A stretch of DNA of 13,890 nt from Bacteroidota bacterium. Its GTDB lineage: Bacteria > Bacteroidota > Bacteroidia > Bacteroidales > Prolixibacteraceae. Both the position numbers and the translations under genes were made by a program. Of the stretch, positions 6,663-13,890 are shown in pieces. The number at the start of each line of letters is the position of its first letter. The first letter of the stretch is position 1. The stretch lies in assembly GCA_013203755.1 (NCBI GenBank), contig JABMPI010000220.1:1-13890 (forward strand), given 5' to 3'. The notes under the pieces were generated by a model. That model was not told the DNA's origin. It ran no database searches and was given only the letters and a program-made list of their open reading frames with translations.

Positions 6663-8099
6663 ATGGAAATTTACGAAGCCAAAAGAACAAAACTAAAGGA
6701 ATACTTTAATACGACAGCTAGTACAAGAATTAAGTATCGAAAACGAAAAGGGTATTATTGGAATAGCATTACCGAATATTGTAATTTTTTTATTGATGAT
6801 AATTCGTCGGTTTTGGAAGTTGGTTGTGGAACTGGTGAACTGATTGCCGATATAAATGGAAAGAATAAAACCGGGATTGATTTTAGTGACAAAATGATTG
6901 GGGAAGCAAAAAGACAGTTTCCTGATCTCGACTTTGTTTGTATGACGGCTGAAGATATCAGTATCGATAAAAAATACGATGTAATTATTCTTTCAAATTT
7001 GGTTGGTTATTTACTGGATATTCAACAAGTATTTGAACAGTTGCATCGAGTTTGTCATAGCGGAACAAAAATAATAGTAACCTATTACAATGTGTTTTGG
7101 GAGCCTTTTATAAAATTTGCTGAGTTTATTAGAATAAAGAAAAAGGGACCTCAACAAAGTTGGCTTTCAACAAAAGACATAGCCAATCTACTGTATTTGT
7201 CGGATTTTGAAACGTATAAGCAGAATTCGTCAATGGTATTTCCTTTTTACATCCCATTAATTTCAGGATTCCTAAATAAGTTTATTTCTCGTCTACCTGT
7301 TTTTAACTGGTTTGCCTTAAATCAATATACATTTGCACAACCAATAGTAAATATCAATTTGGAAGATGTCAGTAAAAAATATTCAACATCTGTATTAATC
7401 CCTGCTCGCAACGAAAGTGGTAATATTGAGAATGCAATTTTGCGTTTGCCTGATTTTGGAAAACACATAGAAATTCTTTTTGTTGAAGGGAACTCAACCG
7501 ACGATACCTGGGATAAAATCCGAGAGATACAGGAAAAATACAAAAATACGCACGATATAAAAATTTTACAACAGCCGGGCAAAGGAAAGGGTGATGCAGT
7601 TCGTGCTGGGTACGACGTTGCGACTGGAGATATTTTAATGATCTTGGATGCGGACTTAACAGTTCCTCCAGAGCAGTTACCTAAATTTTATAATGCCATT
7701 GCACAAAATAAAGGTGGTTTTATTAACGGTACCCGACTTATTTATCCGATGGAGAAAAATGCCATGCGTTTCTTAAATACGCTGGGAAATAAGTTTTTTA
7801 GTATGGCTTTTAGCTGGTTGTTAGAGCAGCCTATAAAAGATACGCTTTGCGGTACAAAAGTGATGTTTAAAAAGGATTATCTAACCTTAACAGCAAACCG
7901 GTCTTACTTTGGTGATTTTGACCCGTTCGGCGATTTCGATTTACTTTTTGGAGCGTTTAAACTTAACCTGAAAATTATTGATATGCCAATCCGCTATCAG
8001 GAAAGAATTTATGGTGATACGAATATATCTCGTTTCAAACATGGATTGTTATTGTTGAAAATGTGGTGGTTTGCTTTATTCAAAGTGAAATTTAAATAA
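6663..8099 (+). CDS. SAM-dependent methyltransferase / GT2 glycosyltransferase fusion
   Basis: This is a 478-residue two-domain protein. The N-terminal half (about 45-145) is a class I methyltransferase, with motif I LEVGCGTGEL (51-60), an acidic residue after strand 2 (GIDFSDKM, 71-78) and motif IV-like KYDVIILSNL. The C-terminal half (about 241-478) is a GT2 (GT-A) glycosyltransferase: SVLIPARNESGNIE (243-256), VEGNSTDDT (274-282), a GKGKGDAVRAGY loop (306-317), the metal-binding DAD (329-331) and a C-terminal NISRFKHG (454-461). The GT half resembles dolichol/polyprenyl-phosphate sugar synthases. Moderately hydrophobic stretches near 190-220 and 460-475 may help membrane association, but no clear transmembrane domain is seen. 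It lies 38 bp after the VTC gene as the last gene of the operon. Its stop faces that of the minus-strand gene 14 bp away. Methyl acceptor and donor sugar are unknown. Confidence 0.87.
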   Translation: MEIYEAKRTKLKEYFNTTASTRIKYRKRKGYYWNSITEYCNFFIDDNSSVLEVGCGTGELIADINGKNKTGIDFSDKMIGEAKRQFPDLDFVCMTAEDISIDKKYDVIILSNLVGYLLDIQQVFEQLHRVCHSGTKIIVTYYNVFWEPFIKFAEFIRIKKKGPQQSWLSTKDIANLLYLSDFETYKQNSSMVFPFYIPLISGFLNKFISRLPVFNWFALNQYTFAQPIVNINLEDVSKKYSTSVLIPARNESGNIENAILRLPDFGKHIEILFVEGNSTDDTWDKIREIQEKYKNTHDIKILQQPGKGKGDAVRAGYDVATGDILMILDADLTVPPEQLPKFYNAIAQNKGGFINGTRLIYPMEKNAMRFLNTLGNKFFSMAFSWLLEQPIKDTLCGTKVMFKKDYLTLTANRSYFGDFDPFGDFDLLFGAFKLNLKIIDMPIRYQERIYGDTNISRFKHGLLLLKMWWFALFKVKFK

Positions 8100-8113
8100 A
8101 AATATTTAATAAT

Positions 8114-10171
8114 TTAGTTAAGCGTTGGTGTTGATTTTTGAATGGAAAGATCATCAAAATAGACTTGCTTTTTATCTTTGTTCCAGAGATAAATTTTCAG
8201 TGATTTGCCTTGAAGATTTGAGGTAATTGTAAATTTGGTTCTTAGCAATTGCCAGCCATTTTCATCGGTTTTTAACGCTACACTCTGAGCTTTGTAAAAT
8301 AACCTGGCATCATCCGAAGAAACAACTAAAAGTCCACTGTTATCTTCAGAATGTCTCCAGATTGTAACTTCATACAAATCTCCTTCTTTAAGATTATTTA
8401 AACGGTACTCCATTACAAAAAGCATTTTTTCATCCATTTTAACGGAATATTTCCCAGACCTTGCTTTTTCATTGGAACGGCAATTGGCATTGCCAAATTC
8501 TTCGCCATTGGATGTAATAAAATGCGATCCCTGATTTGAAATCGTTTCAATATCACAACTAAGGTTATATTGTAGTGAAGCTTGACCTCCATTCTGAAGC
8601 CGATTAAATCTTACCGTATCTAATTTGTAAATGGCTTGTAATCGTCCTTTGTAGATATTAATTAAAGGAAAACCATCATCGCTGATTTTTTGAGCTACTT
8701 CCTTGTTTCTTGGACCTCCAATTAAAAGTATTTTATTCCCGTGTTTCTCCACAATATCTTCCAGAAAAACATCGTTCGTCCAATTCTGAATTGTGTTTGT
8801 TCCCGTATGATAGAAATAAGTGTCGTTATATATTTCCTTTAAATAAGGAAGCATTTTTTGCTTTGAATAGACATTTCCAAAGTTAAGTGCGGAGTATTGA
8901 TTTAAGGTGTTTGGGTAGTAATATATTTGTGTGTAATCTGTGAAATCACGGTCTATCATTGCATAAGTAGAATCCATTTCCTGATTGGTAATTTTATAAC
9001 CGTCTTTGAAATATTTAATTTTTGCAGGTTGCAAGAAACTTAAACCAACAATAAGTATTACTACCAAAACTGGCCAGATACTTTTCTTAATTAAAACTGG
9101 AATTTTAGCCTTTAAAAGTTGGTTAAGAATAAAAAAGGTAGAAATACCGGTTAATAACAAAACCGGAATCAAATAATGATTTGAGTGGTAATGCTTAGCA
9201 ACCAACAAAATTCCAAATCCTGAAGTGGCCACCAATCCCATTAGTATTTGAGTATTTATCTCAATGGGTTTCTTTTTTAATAAGTACTGAAGGATTGAAA
9301 TTGACACAATTACTAAGCCAATAATAAAGACCAAAGCAAATACAGGATTATTAATGATAATTTTTCCAATGTTTGGAATATAGGTTTGAAAGTCGATAAA
9401 CCCTTTACTTCCATGGCCGTATATACCGGAATGGCTACTTAAATTACGAAACCAGAAATACATATTTTCGTATTCCGGAATTATTGGAATTGAAAAAAGT
9501 ACAAACGAAGGGATTATTCCCAAACCATAAAAAAACTTTCTTTTAAGTGTTGGAATTATTACAAATGGTAAAATAGCAAGAGGTATAAAAGTTGCTTTGG
9601 TAACTATTCCTGCACCAACAATTAAAGAAAAAGTAAATCCATATTTCCACTGTTTTTTATTGTTGTCTGCATAGAAGTACAATATTGCGATTACATAAAC
9701 ACAAGTAATAAAAAATAAAATTGGTGCCGGTGATACTTTCGTCCAAACATGATCGAGCGAATTAACGGTTAAAAAGCAGCTTGCCTGCAATAAAAGAGCT
9801 GCCCAGATTGAACGAGTTGTTTTGATTGCAATCCATCCAAGCAAAAACAGAATCATTGTATTTATTATCAGAAAAACACTTCTGATTGCTAAAATAAAAG
9901 TGTGCGGGTCTTTAAAAACATGATTGACAAGCGTATCATTTTCAGGATTTGAAAAGAAGTGTTTTACTGCGATTGTAACGGCACTAATTTGCATAACCGT
10001 TGTTCCCGGATGGTCGATGTAACCAACACTTTCCCCATCGCACAGTGCAGTCGCATTAACAAGGTAAACATAGTTTGGGTCGTTCCCAAATTTGGCTAAC
10101 TCAATAGTAGATCCCACCCAGGAAAAGATAATTGGGATAATAAATATGGCGTATCGTAAAAATTTCGACAA
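8114..10171 (-). CDS. Polytopic GT-C (GT39/ArnT-like) protein with C-terminal jelly-roll module
   Basis: This 685-residue protein has about ten predicted membrane helices (roughly 5-22, 93-138 as two, 150-167, 177-207, 216-231, 275-297, 309-325, 331-349 and 365-381). They are followed by a large soluble region. A first periplasmic loop with acidic GNDPNY (29-34) and GYIDHPG (50-56), plus the overall layout, suggests a GT-C enzyme that transfers a sugar from a polyprenyl-phosphate carrier. The match to a named family is weaker than for the gene at 10998-13562. Residues 537-680 form the jelly-roll-like module also found in the CotH lipoprotein. The only near start is TTG at 10171; the next in-frame Met is residue 60, inside the conserved first loop. 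This TTG lies four codons after the GT2 stop, in the same frame, suggesting coupled translation. Last gene of the minus-strand unit. Confidence 0.75.
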   Translation of the reverse strand: MSKFLRYAIFIIPIIFSWVGSTIELAKFGNDPNYVYLVNATALCDGESVGYIDHPGTTVMQISAVTIAVKHFFSNPENDTLVNHVFKDPHTFILAIRSVFLIINTMILFLLGWIAIKTTRSIWAALLLQASCFLTVNSLDHVWTKVSPAPILFFITCVYVIAILYFYADNNKKQWKYGFTFSLIVGAGIVTKATFIPLAILPFVIIPTLKRKFFYGLGIIPSFVLFSIPIIPEYENMYFWFRNLSSHSGIYGHGSKGFIDFQTYIPNIGKIIINNPVFALVFIIGLVIVSISILQYLLKKKPIEINTQILMGLVATSGFGILLVAKHYHSNHYLIPVLLLTGISTFFILNQLLKAKIPVLIKKSIWPVLVVILIVGLSFLQPAKIKYFKDGYKITNQEMDSTYAMIDRDFTDYTQIYYYPNTLNQYSALNFGNVYSKQKMLPYLKEIYNDTYFYHTGTNTIQNWTNDVFLEDIVEKHGNKILLIGGPRNKEVAQKISDDGFPLINIYKGRLQAIYKLDTVRFNRLQNGGQASLQYNLSCDIETISNQGSHFITSNGEEFGNANCRSNEKARSGKYSVKMDEKMLFVMEYRLNNLKEGDLYEVTIWRHSEDNSGLLVVSSDDARLFYKAQSVALKTDENGWQLLRTKFTITSNLQGKSLKIYLWNKDKKQVYFDDLSIQKSTPTLN
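8132..8557 (-). other. Jelly-roll-like module shared with the CotH lipoprotein (copy 2, C-terminal)
   Basis: Residues about 539-680 of the GT-C protein repeat the blocks of the module at 2348-2770: CDIE, KYSVK, VTIWR, LFYKAQS, GW, KIYLWN and YFDDLSI. From KYS onward the spacing in the two copies is 31/31, 18/20, 14/14, 20/20 and 12/12 residues. The nucleotide sequences are visibly diverged, so this is a shared domain rather than a recent duplication. It should lie on the periplasmic side after the last membrane helix. Confidence 0.75.
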
Positions 10172-10183
10172 AATATTTTGGTT

Positions 10184-10930
10184 TTATTTTGGTTGGAAAA
10201 TTTTATTTTTTGACAAACCCCATTTTTGGAATCGGTATTGCACCGAAGTTTTTAAAACGCCAATTCCATAAATGCTGCTGTTTTTTAAATTGATGCTTGA
10301 TGCGTCGTCGAAATATTTTGTGGGGCAGGTAATCTCTGCAATTTCGTAACCTGCGTACCAAATTTGCGCTAGCATTTGATTGTCGAATACAAAATTATCC
10401 GAGTTTTCGTTGTAACAAATACTTTCCAAAACCTCTTTTGTAAATGCACGGTAACCGGTGTGGTATTCAGATAATTTGGCATTCATCAATAAATTCTGAA
10501 TGAAAGTGAGTCCGCGGTTTGCAATGTATTTTACAATTGGCATCCCACCTTTTAAGGCTCCTTTTCCTAAAATGCGCGAACCTAAAACAACATGGTATAA
10601 ATCACTTCCCAACAAGTTAGCCATTGCAGGAATTAGTTTTGGAGTGTACTGATAATCGGGGTGAAGCATTATTACAATGTCGGCCCCAATTTCAAGTGCT
10701 TTGTTGTAACACGATTTTTGGTTGCCGCCATAGCCGGTATTTTTTTCGTGAATAATTATATGTTTTATACCCAGTTTTTTGCCCACTTCAACCGTGTCGT
10801 CTTTACTTAAATCATCAACTAAAATAACATCATCAACAATGTTAAAATCAATTTCGTTATAAGTAATTTCAATTGTTTTTGCTGCGTTGTATGCAGGAAG
10901 AACCACTACTACTACTTTGTTGTTAATCAT
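10184..10930 (-). CDS. DPM1-like GT2 glycosyltransferase (polyprenyl-phosphate sugar synthase type)
   Basis: With the ATG at 10930 the protein has 248 residues and begins a few residues before the first strand of the GT-A fold. A longer reading from TTG at 10951 adds seven residues, but that TTG lies inside the likely -7 promoter element. Motifs: VVLPAYNAAKTI (9-20), ILVDDLSKDDT (36-46), NTGYGGNQ (64-71), the acidic metal-site block MLHPDYQY (88-95) and HTGYRAF (157-163). These fit the DPM1/polyprenyl-phosphate hexose synthase branch of GT2, which moves a sugar from a nucleotide donor to a lipid phosphate on the cytoplasmic face. No C-terminal membrane domain is present. It stands between two GT-C genes that would use such lipid-linked sugars, a strong contextual fit. 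The sugar is not determined. Confidence 0.88.
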   Translation of the reverse strand: MINNKVVVVVLPAYNAAKTIEITYNEIDFNIVDDVILVDDLSKDDTVEVGKKLGIKHIIIHEKNTGYGGNQKSCYNKALEIGADIVIMLHPDYQYTPKLIPAMANLLGSDLYHVVLGSRILGKGALKGGMPIVKYIANRGLTFIQNLLMNAKLSEYHTGYRAFTKEVLESICYNENSDNFVFDNQMLAQIWYAGYEIAEITCPTKYFDDASSINLKNSSIYGIGVLKTSVQYRFQKWGLSKNKIFQPK

Positions 10931-10948
10931 TTGCCAAAATTTATCGGA

Positions 10949-10956
10949 CAAAAGTA
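10949..10956 (-). promoter_or_regulatory. Putative Bacteroidota -7 element (TACTTTTG) upstream of the GT2 gene
   Basis: Read on the minus strand, TACTTTTG matches TAnnTTTG and ends 18 bp before the ATG at 10930. A TTG at 10983-10981 lies 24 bp upstream, longer than the usual 19-21 bp spacing. The element would give the GT2/GT-C pair its own promoter in the 67 bp gap behind the TPR-glycosyltransferase gene. It also argues against the TTG start at 10951, which overlaps it. Confidence 0.4.
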
Positions 10957-10997
10957 CTAAGAAATTTAGAAAGAAAATGTCAAATTTTGGTACAGAA

Positions 10998-13562
10998 TTA
11001 TTTTAGGTGAAGAGGATTTATTTTTTTGTCTTTATCAGTAGTATTCTTTTTAAACATCACCGATTTTGGTGGATTTGGAGTTGCTTGTGCATCCTTTTTT
11101 GCAGATGTTTTTAATTGATTCAACAACTCTTGTGCTTCCTGGTTTGAACTATCTATTTCAATGGCCATTTTGATGTGTTTAAGTGCCAAATCAGATTCCT
11201 TAACTTTTATAAAAAACAGGGTGCGAATAACATTCAATTCTGAATCGTTACTAATGTGTTCCGTAATATTCAACCAATGGGCTGCCCGGCTCATATTATT
11301 TTCAGCCAAATCAATTCGGCAATTTGTTTTAATTACATTAAAATTATTCTGGTTCTTTTGCGGAACTTTATTCAGCCACTGTTTGGCTTTATCTGTCTGT
11401 TTTAGAAAATTATAACATTTAGCCATAGCAGTAGTAGCACGTATATCATTTGGTTTAAAATCTAGTACTATTGTGTAAATATTTTTAATTGCCTCATCAT
11501 ACCTTTTTAAATTAATGAGTACTTCCCCTGTTTGCATAAAAGCTTCTATATAATTAGTATTGTACTTCGTAGCGGTTGTGAATTCAGCTATTGCTTCGTT
11601 TGGATTACCCAAATATCGCAGTGCAATACCTTTTTGAACATGTGCTTCTGCAAGAGTTGTATTGAGAGTAATTAATTCGTTACAAACATCAAGAGATTTT
11701 TTATATTCCTTATTTAAGCTCAGTGCACTGGCCTTTTGTAATAGTGCTTCATAATTTCTGGGATTATATATTAATGAGCTATCTGCATATATTATTGTAG
11801 AATCTAAATTTTGCTCCATTAAGCAAGCTCTTGCATAACCATCCAGTGCTTCTGAATCTTGTGGATAAATTTTCAGAAAGGCTTTAAAATGTTTTTTTGC
11901 TAACTCTGTGTTTTTAAGTTTCAGTGCCTCGAAGCCTTTTAAATCTTCATAAGAAACACGTTTTATTACGGCACTCACTGGTACATTATCAACCTTAACC
12001 GTATGTATGGTCTTTTTAGGTGGCCAATATCCTTTCTCCAATTGTAAAGGAGTAACATGGGTGTTTGCCCAAATAGCATAATCCCAATTTATATTGCTCT
12101 TTTTGTAAAATGTGGTATAGGCAATTTTCACATTAGGATAATCTCTGAAATAATACTCCATTATTCTGGAATGATTTGATGCAATGGTTATACTATCAGT
12201 TGTTAATTCATATTCTATAAACCAATCAGAAGCTTCCTTTAAACTATGGTAATAATAGTCCATTTCGTAGTGCGCACTGGCTCCGTTTACGCCTCCAACC
12301 AGCTGGTTGTAATATATATATTGATGTGGGTGATTTTTAAACGTGTGACGGACCGGATGGTACAATAAAACAAGGATCAGTGCATATGCCGTAATTCTAA
12401 AGTATTTGTTTTTTTTGTTTAAAATGAAGTTAAAACCGGCAACTGACATAACTACCAGTGGACTATAAGTCCATAGTAAATGTCGCCAACCTCCATATAA
12501 GTTAGATCCTTTATAAATTGTATAAGCAATAGGAAAGGCGAATGCAAAAAATAAAAATGAATATGCCAGGCGATTATTCTTTTGAATCCCCGCGGATGCT
12601 ATTGAAATGATAAATAATACAAGACCTAATAAAACAATTAAAGGAGTTGTAATAAAAATATATTTAAGGCCATAATACCAAGGTAAATCTTTAGATACTA
12701 AGATTTTTCCTTCAAATAACTGAAAGATACCCATGTTATAATTGGTCATTGATTTTAAGGCTTCTAATGGATGTGCGATTGGGCTAGTTAAAGCATAGGG
12801 CCATAAAATCTGTCCCAGAAAAAAACTTAAAACAGCAGCACCAGCAATAATTGCAAAAGATTGTACTGATTTAATAAACCCAGGCTTTGTATAAAACGTT
12901 TTTTTTGTAAGGCAATAAACCCCATAAAACAGGAAAAAATAGGGGATCAGAATCACTCCACCTATTCGCAGGCTAATTGCCCAGGCTATTCCCAATACAA
13001 TAAAAGCCAGAGTTGTATAATTAATTGCCGGCAATTTTTTAATGAATTTCAGAATAAAATACAATGAAAAAATATATGCCGTTGCAAAGGGTAAATCTTT
13101 TAAATTATTCCAGGAATGTCCTAATAACTTAGGGGAAAAGAACATGAGCAAAAGTGTTAATACTCCTGCTCGCCAACCCATAAGTGAAACAGCTGTTAAT
13201 CCGGTAAATAAAAATAATAACCATCCAACAATTGAATTAAAAAGGTGTCGGCTTTCATAAATATTCTTAACATTAAACAATTCATTAAAGATATGTACCT
13301 CGTTATCTAACGACTGTCCATATAAATGGAGTAATCCCTCTCCATCATATAAAGCGAGGCTATCTTTCCCCAAAGACTTATAATAATTATAAACTTTTTC
13401 AGCATGATCTACATGATAGTATTCATCTCCACTTATTCCTGCCTTTTTACTCATCGTCATCATGCTAATCAGCATAATAATCGACAAACCGATAAAAATT
13501 ATTTTAAATAGAGGTTGTGCGTTAAAGGCTTTTTTTATTTTTACGAAAGAAATATTACTCAT
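10998..13562 (-). CDS. GT39-like membrane glycosyltransferase with C-terminal TPR domain
   Basis: The 854-residue protein starts at an ATG. The N-terminal half (about 18-405) is polytopic with roughly ten helices and GT39/ArnT/PMT-like marks. These are the acidic GDEYYH in the first periplasmic loop (45-50, likely catalytic Asp/Glu), HSWNNLKDLPFA (149-160), YGGWRHLLWTYSP (356-368), and after the last helix HPHQYIYYNQLVGG (411-424), a block common in bacterial phospholipid-carrier-dependent glycosyltransferases. A soluble alpha/beta segment (about 430-540) follows, then about seven TPR units (543-815; clear at 604-637, 638-671 and 672-706), and a Lys/Pro-rich tail. The enzyme should transfer a sugar from a polyprenyl-phosphate carrier to a periplasmic acceptor, with the TPR part binding protein partners. 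It is first in the minus-strand cluster. Acceptor (protein, lipid or glycan) is not known. Confidence 0.85.
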   Translation of the reverse strand: MSNISFVKIKKAFNAQPLFKIIFIGLSIIMLISMMTMSKKAGISGDEYYHVDHAEKVYNYYKSLGKDSLALYDGEGLLHLYGQSLDNEVHIFNELFNVKNIYESRHLFNSIVGWLLFLFTGLTAVSLMGWRAGVLTLLLMFFSPKLLGHSWNNLKDLPFATAYIFSLYFILKFIKKLPAINYTTLAFIVLGIAWAISLRIGGVILIPYFFLFYGVYCLTKKTFYTKPGFIKSVQSFAIIAGAAVLSFFLGQILWPYALTSPIAHPLEALKSMTNYNMGIFQLFEGKILVSKDLPWYYGLKYIFITTPLIVLLGLVLFIISIASAGIQKNNRLAYSFLFFAFAFPIAYTIYKGSNLYGGWRHLLWTYSPLVVMSVAGFNFILNKKNKYFRITAYALILVLLYHPVRHTFKNHPHQYIYYNQLVGGVNGASAHYEMDYYYHSLKEASDWFIEYELTTDSITIASNHSRIMEYYFRDYPNVKIAYTTFYKKSNINWDYAIWANTHVTPLQLEKGYWPPKKTIHTVKVDNVPVSAVIKRVSYEDLKGFEALKLKNTELAKKHFKAFLKIYPQDSEALDGYARACLMEQNLDSTIIYADSSLIYNPRNYEALLQKASALSLNKEYKKSLDVCNELITLNTTLAEAHVQKGIALRYLGNPNEAIAEFTTATKYNTNYIEAFMQTGEVLINLKRYDEAIKNIYTIVLDFKPNDIRATTAMAKCYNFLKQTDKAKQWLNKVPQKNQNNFNVIKTNCRIDLAENNMSRAAHWLNITEHISNDSELNVIRTLFFIKVKESDLALKHIKMAIEIDSSNQEAQELLNQLKTSAKKDAQATPNPPKSVMFKKNTTDKDKKINPLHLK

Positions 13563-13690
13563 TCATTTTTGGTTTTGTCTTTCAAAGGATGAGAGATAGT
13601 TAGAAAACAGACCTTGTATTAAAACTTTTAAAGGTATCTGAAATGCATTAACAAGCTTTTTTATTTTATAAAAATATATAAATTCATCTA
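13563..13690. other. Divergent intergenic region (128 bp)
   Basis: This AT-rich spacer separates the minus-strand TPR-glycosyltransferase gene from the plus-strand ketoisomerase gene and should hold both promoters. I see no convincing TTG-N19-21-TAnnTTTG arrangement for either gene. The closest partial matches are TACCTTTA (minus strand, 13636-13629) and TTG at 13614 with TATCTGAA at 13635 (plus strand). A short TTTTATAAAA palindrome lies near 13663-13672. No small ORF or RNA gene is evident. Confidence 0.5.
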
Positions 13691-13890
13691 ATGGCAGATA
13701 CAATTGCCCAAATTTTACATTTTCCCAAAATTGAAGACAGACGTGGGAATCTTACTTTTATTGAAGAATTGGATCATATCCCATTCAGCATAAAACGAAG
13801 TTATTGGATTTATGATGTTCCTGGAGGCCAGGTTCGCGGGGGGCATGCTTTTAAAGAACAAAAAGAATTAATTGTTGCGCTATCCGGTAG
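13691..13890 (+). CDS. FdtA/QdtA (WxcM-like) dTDP-sugar 3,4-ketoisomerase, 3'-truncated
   Basis: The window holds only the first 66 codons, starting at the ATG at 13691 (MADTIAQILHFPKIEDRRGN); no stop is reached. The visible part matches the cupin-fold FdtA/QdtA/WxcM-C family: DRRGNLTFIEE (16-26), RSYWIYDVPGG (36-46), RGGHAFK (49-55, with the conserved catalytic-region His52) and ELIVALSG (59-66). Family members convert dTDP-4-keto-6-deoxyglucose to the 3-keto isomer, which a following PLP aminotransferase turns into a 3-amino-3,6-dideoxyhexose such as Fuc3N or Qui3N. Which isomer is made cannot be told from this fragment. The His-Ala-His motif of some members reads His-Ala-Phe here. The next genes outside the window are likely aminotransferase, acyltransferase or other surface-glycan genes (inference). 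Confidence 0.88.
   Translation, partial: MADTIAQILHFPKIEDRRGNLTFIEELDHIPFSIKRSYWIYDVPGGQVRGGHAFKEQKELIVALSG

Noticed and set aside
8100..8113. Bidirectional terminator between the convergent genes
   Set aside because: The 14 bp gap is AT-rich with a short AAATATTT palindrome but no GC-rich stem; the same holds for the 4 bp gap at 707-710.
10931..10951. TTG start giving a 255-residue GT2
   Set aside because: The TTG overlaps a TAnnTTTG match, and the ATG at 10930 begins just before the first strand of the GT fold, as is usual.
13629..13636. TACCTTTA on the minus strand as promoter of the TPR-glycosyltransferase gene
   Set aside because: It has one mismatch to TAnnTTTG, the nearest upstream TTG is only about 15 bp away, and it lies about 67 bp from the start codon; too weak to call.

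Overview
The window looks like chromosomal DNA of a member of the Bacteroidota. The evidence is an AT-rich sequence, a type IX secretion (T9SS) C-terminal sorting domain, a lipoprotein signal, and three TAnnTTTG-type -7 promoter elements. The gene set would suit a Marinilabiliales/Prolixibacteraceae-like marine or anaerobic lineage, but that finer placement is a guess. The region is almost wholly coding. The longest gene-free stretch is 128 bp, and no RNA genes, insertion sequences, CRISPR arrays or attachment sites were seen.

Layout. (1) 2-706 (+): the 3' part of a calcineurin-like metallophosphoesterase gene. (2) 711-2168 (-): a secreted repeat protein with a T9SS sorting domain, ending only 4 bp from the phosphoesterase stop. 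(3) 2243-8099 (+): a compact four-gene operon. It encodes a large CotH-kinase-like lipoprotein with a beta-helix tail, a DUF4956 membrane protein, a VTC-type (polyphosphate polymerase-like) protein and a methyltransferase-glycosyltransferase fusion. (4) 13562-8114 (-): three genes facing the operon. In order of transcription they encode a GT39-like membrane glycosyltransferase with a TPR tail, a soluble DPM1-like GT2, and a second polytopic GT-C-like protein with a C-terminal jelly-roll-like module. (5) 13691 onward (+): the first 66 codons of an FdtA/QdtA-type dTDP-sugar 3,4-ketoisomerase, probably the start of a nucleotide-sugar or surface-polysaccharide cluster.

How the genes may work together. 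The CotH lipoprotein and the second GT-C protein, which lie in opposing transcription units, carry what is visibly the same roughly 140-residue module. It sits at the N-terminus of one and the C-terminus of the other, with nearly identical spacing of conserved blocks. This links the CotH/DUF4956/VTC operon to the lipid-linked-sugar glycosyltransferases. The simplest reading is one envelope system: the GT2 enzymes make polyprenyl-phosphate sugars, the GT-C enzymes transfer them on the periplasmic side, and the CotH/VTC/DUF4956 set handles phosphoryl or polyphosphate chemistry at the envelope. The families are recognised from sequence; the joint pathway is inference.

Start refinements made here: the CotH lipoprotein starts at 2243 (lipobox Cys20) rather than 2201; the GT2 starts at ATG 10930 rather than TTG 10951, which lies inside the likely promoter; the second GT-C has only a TTG start, four codons after the GT2 stop and in the same frame.
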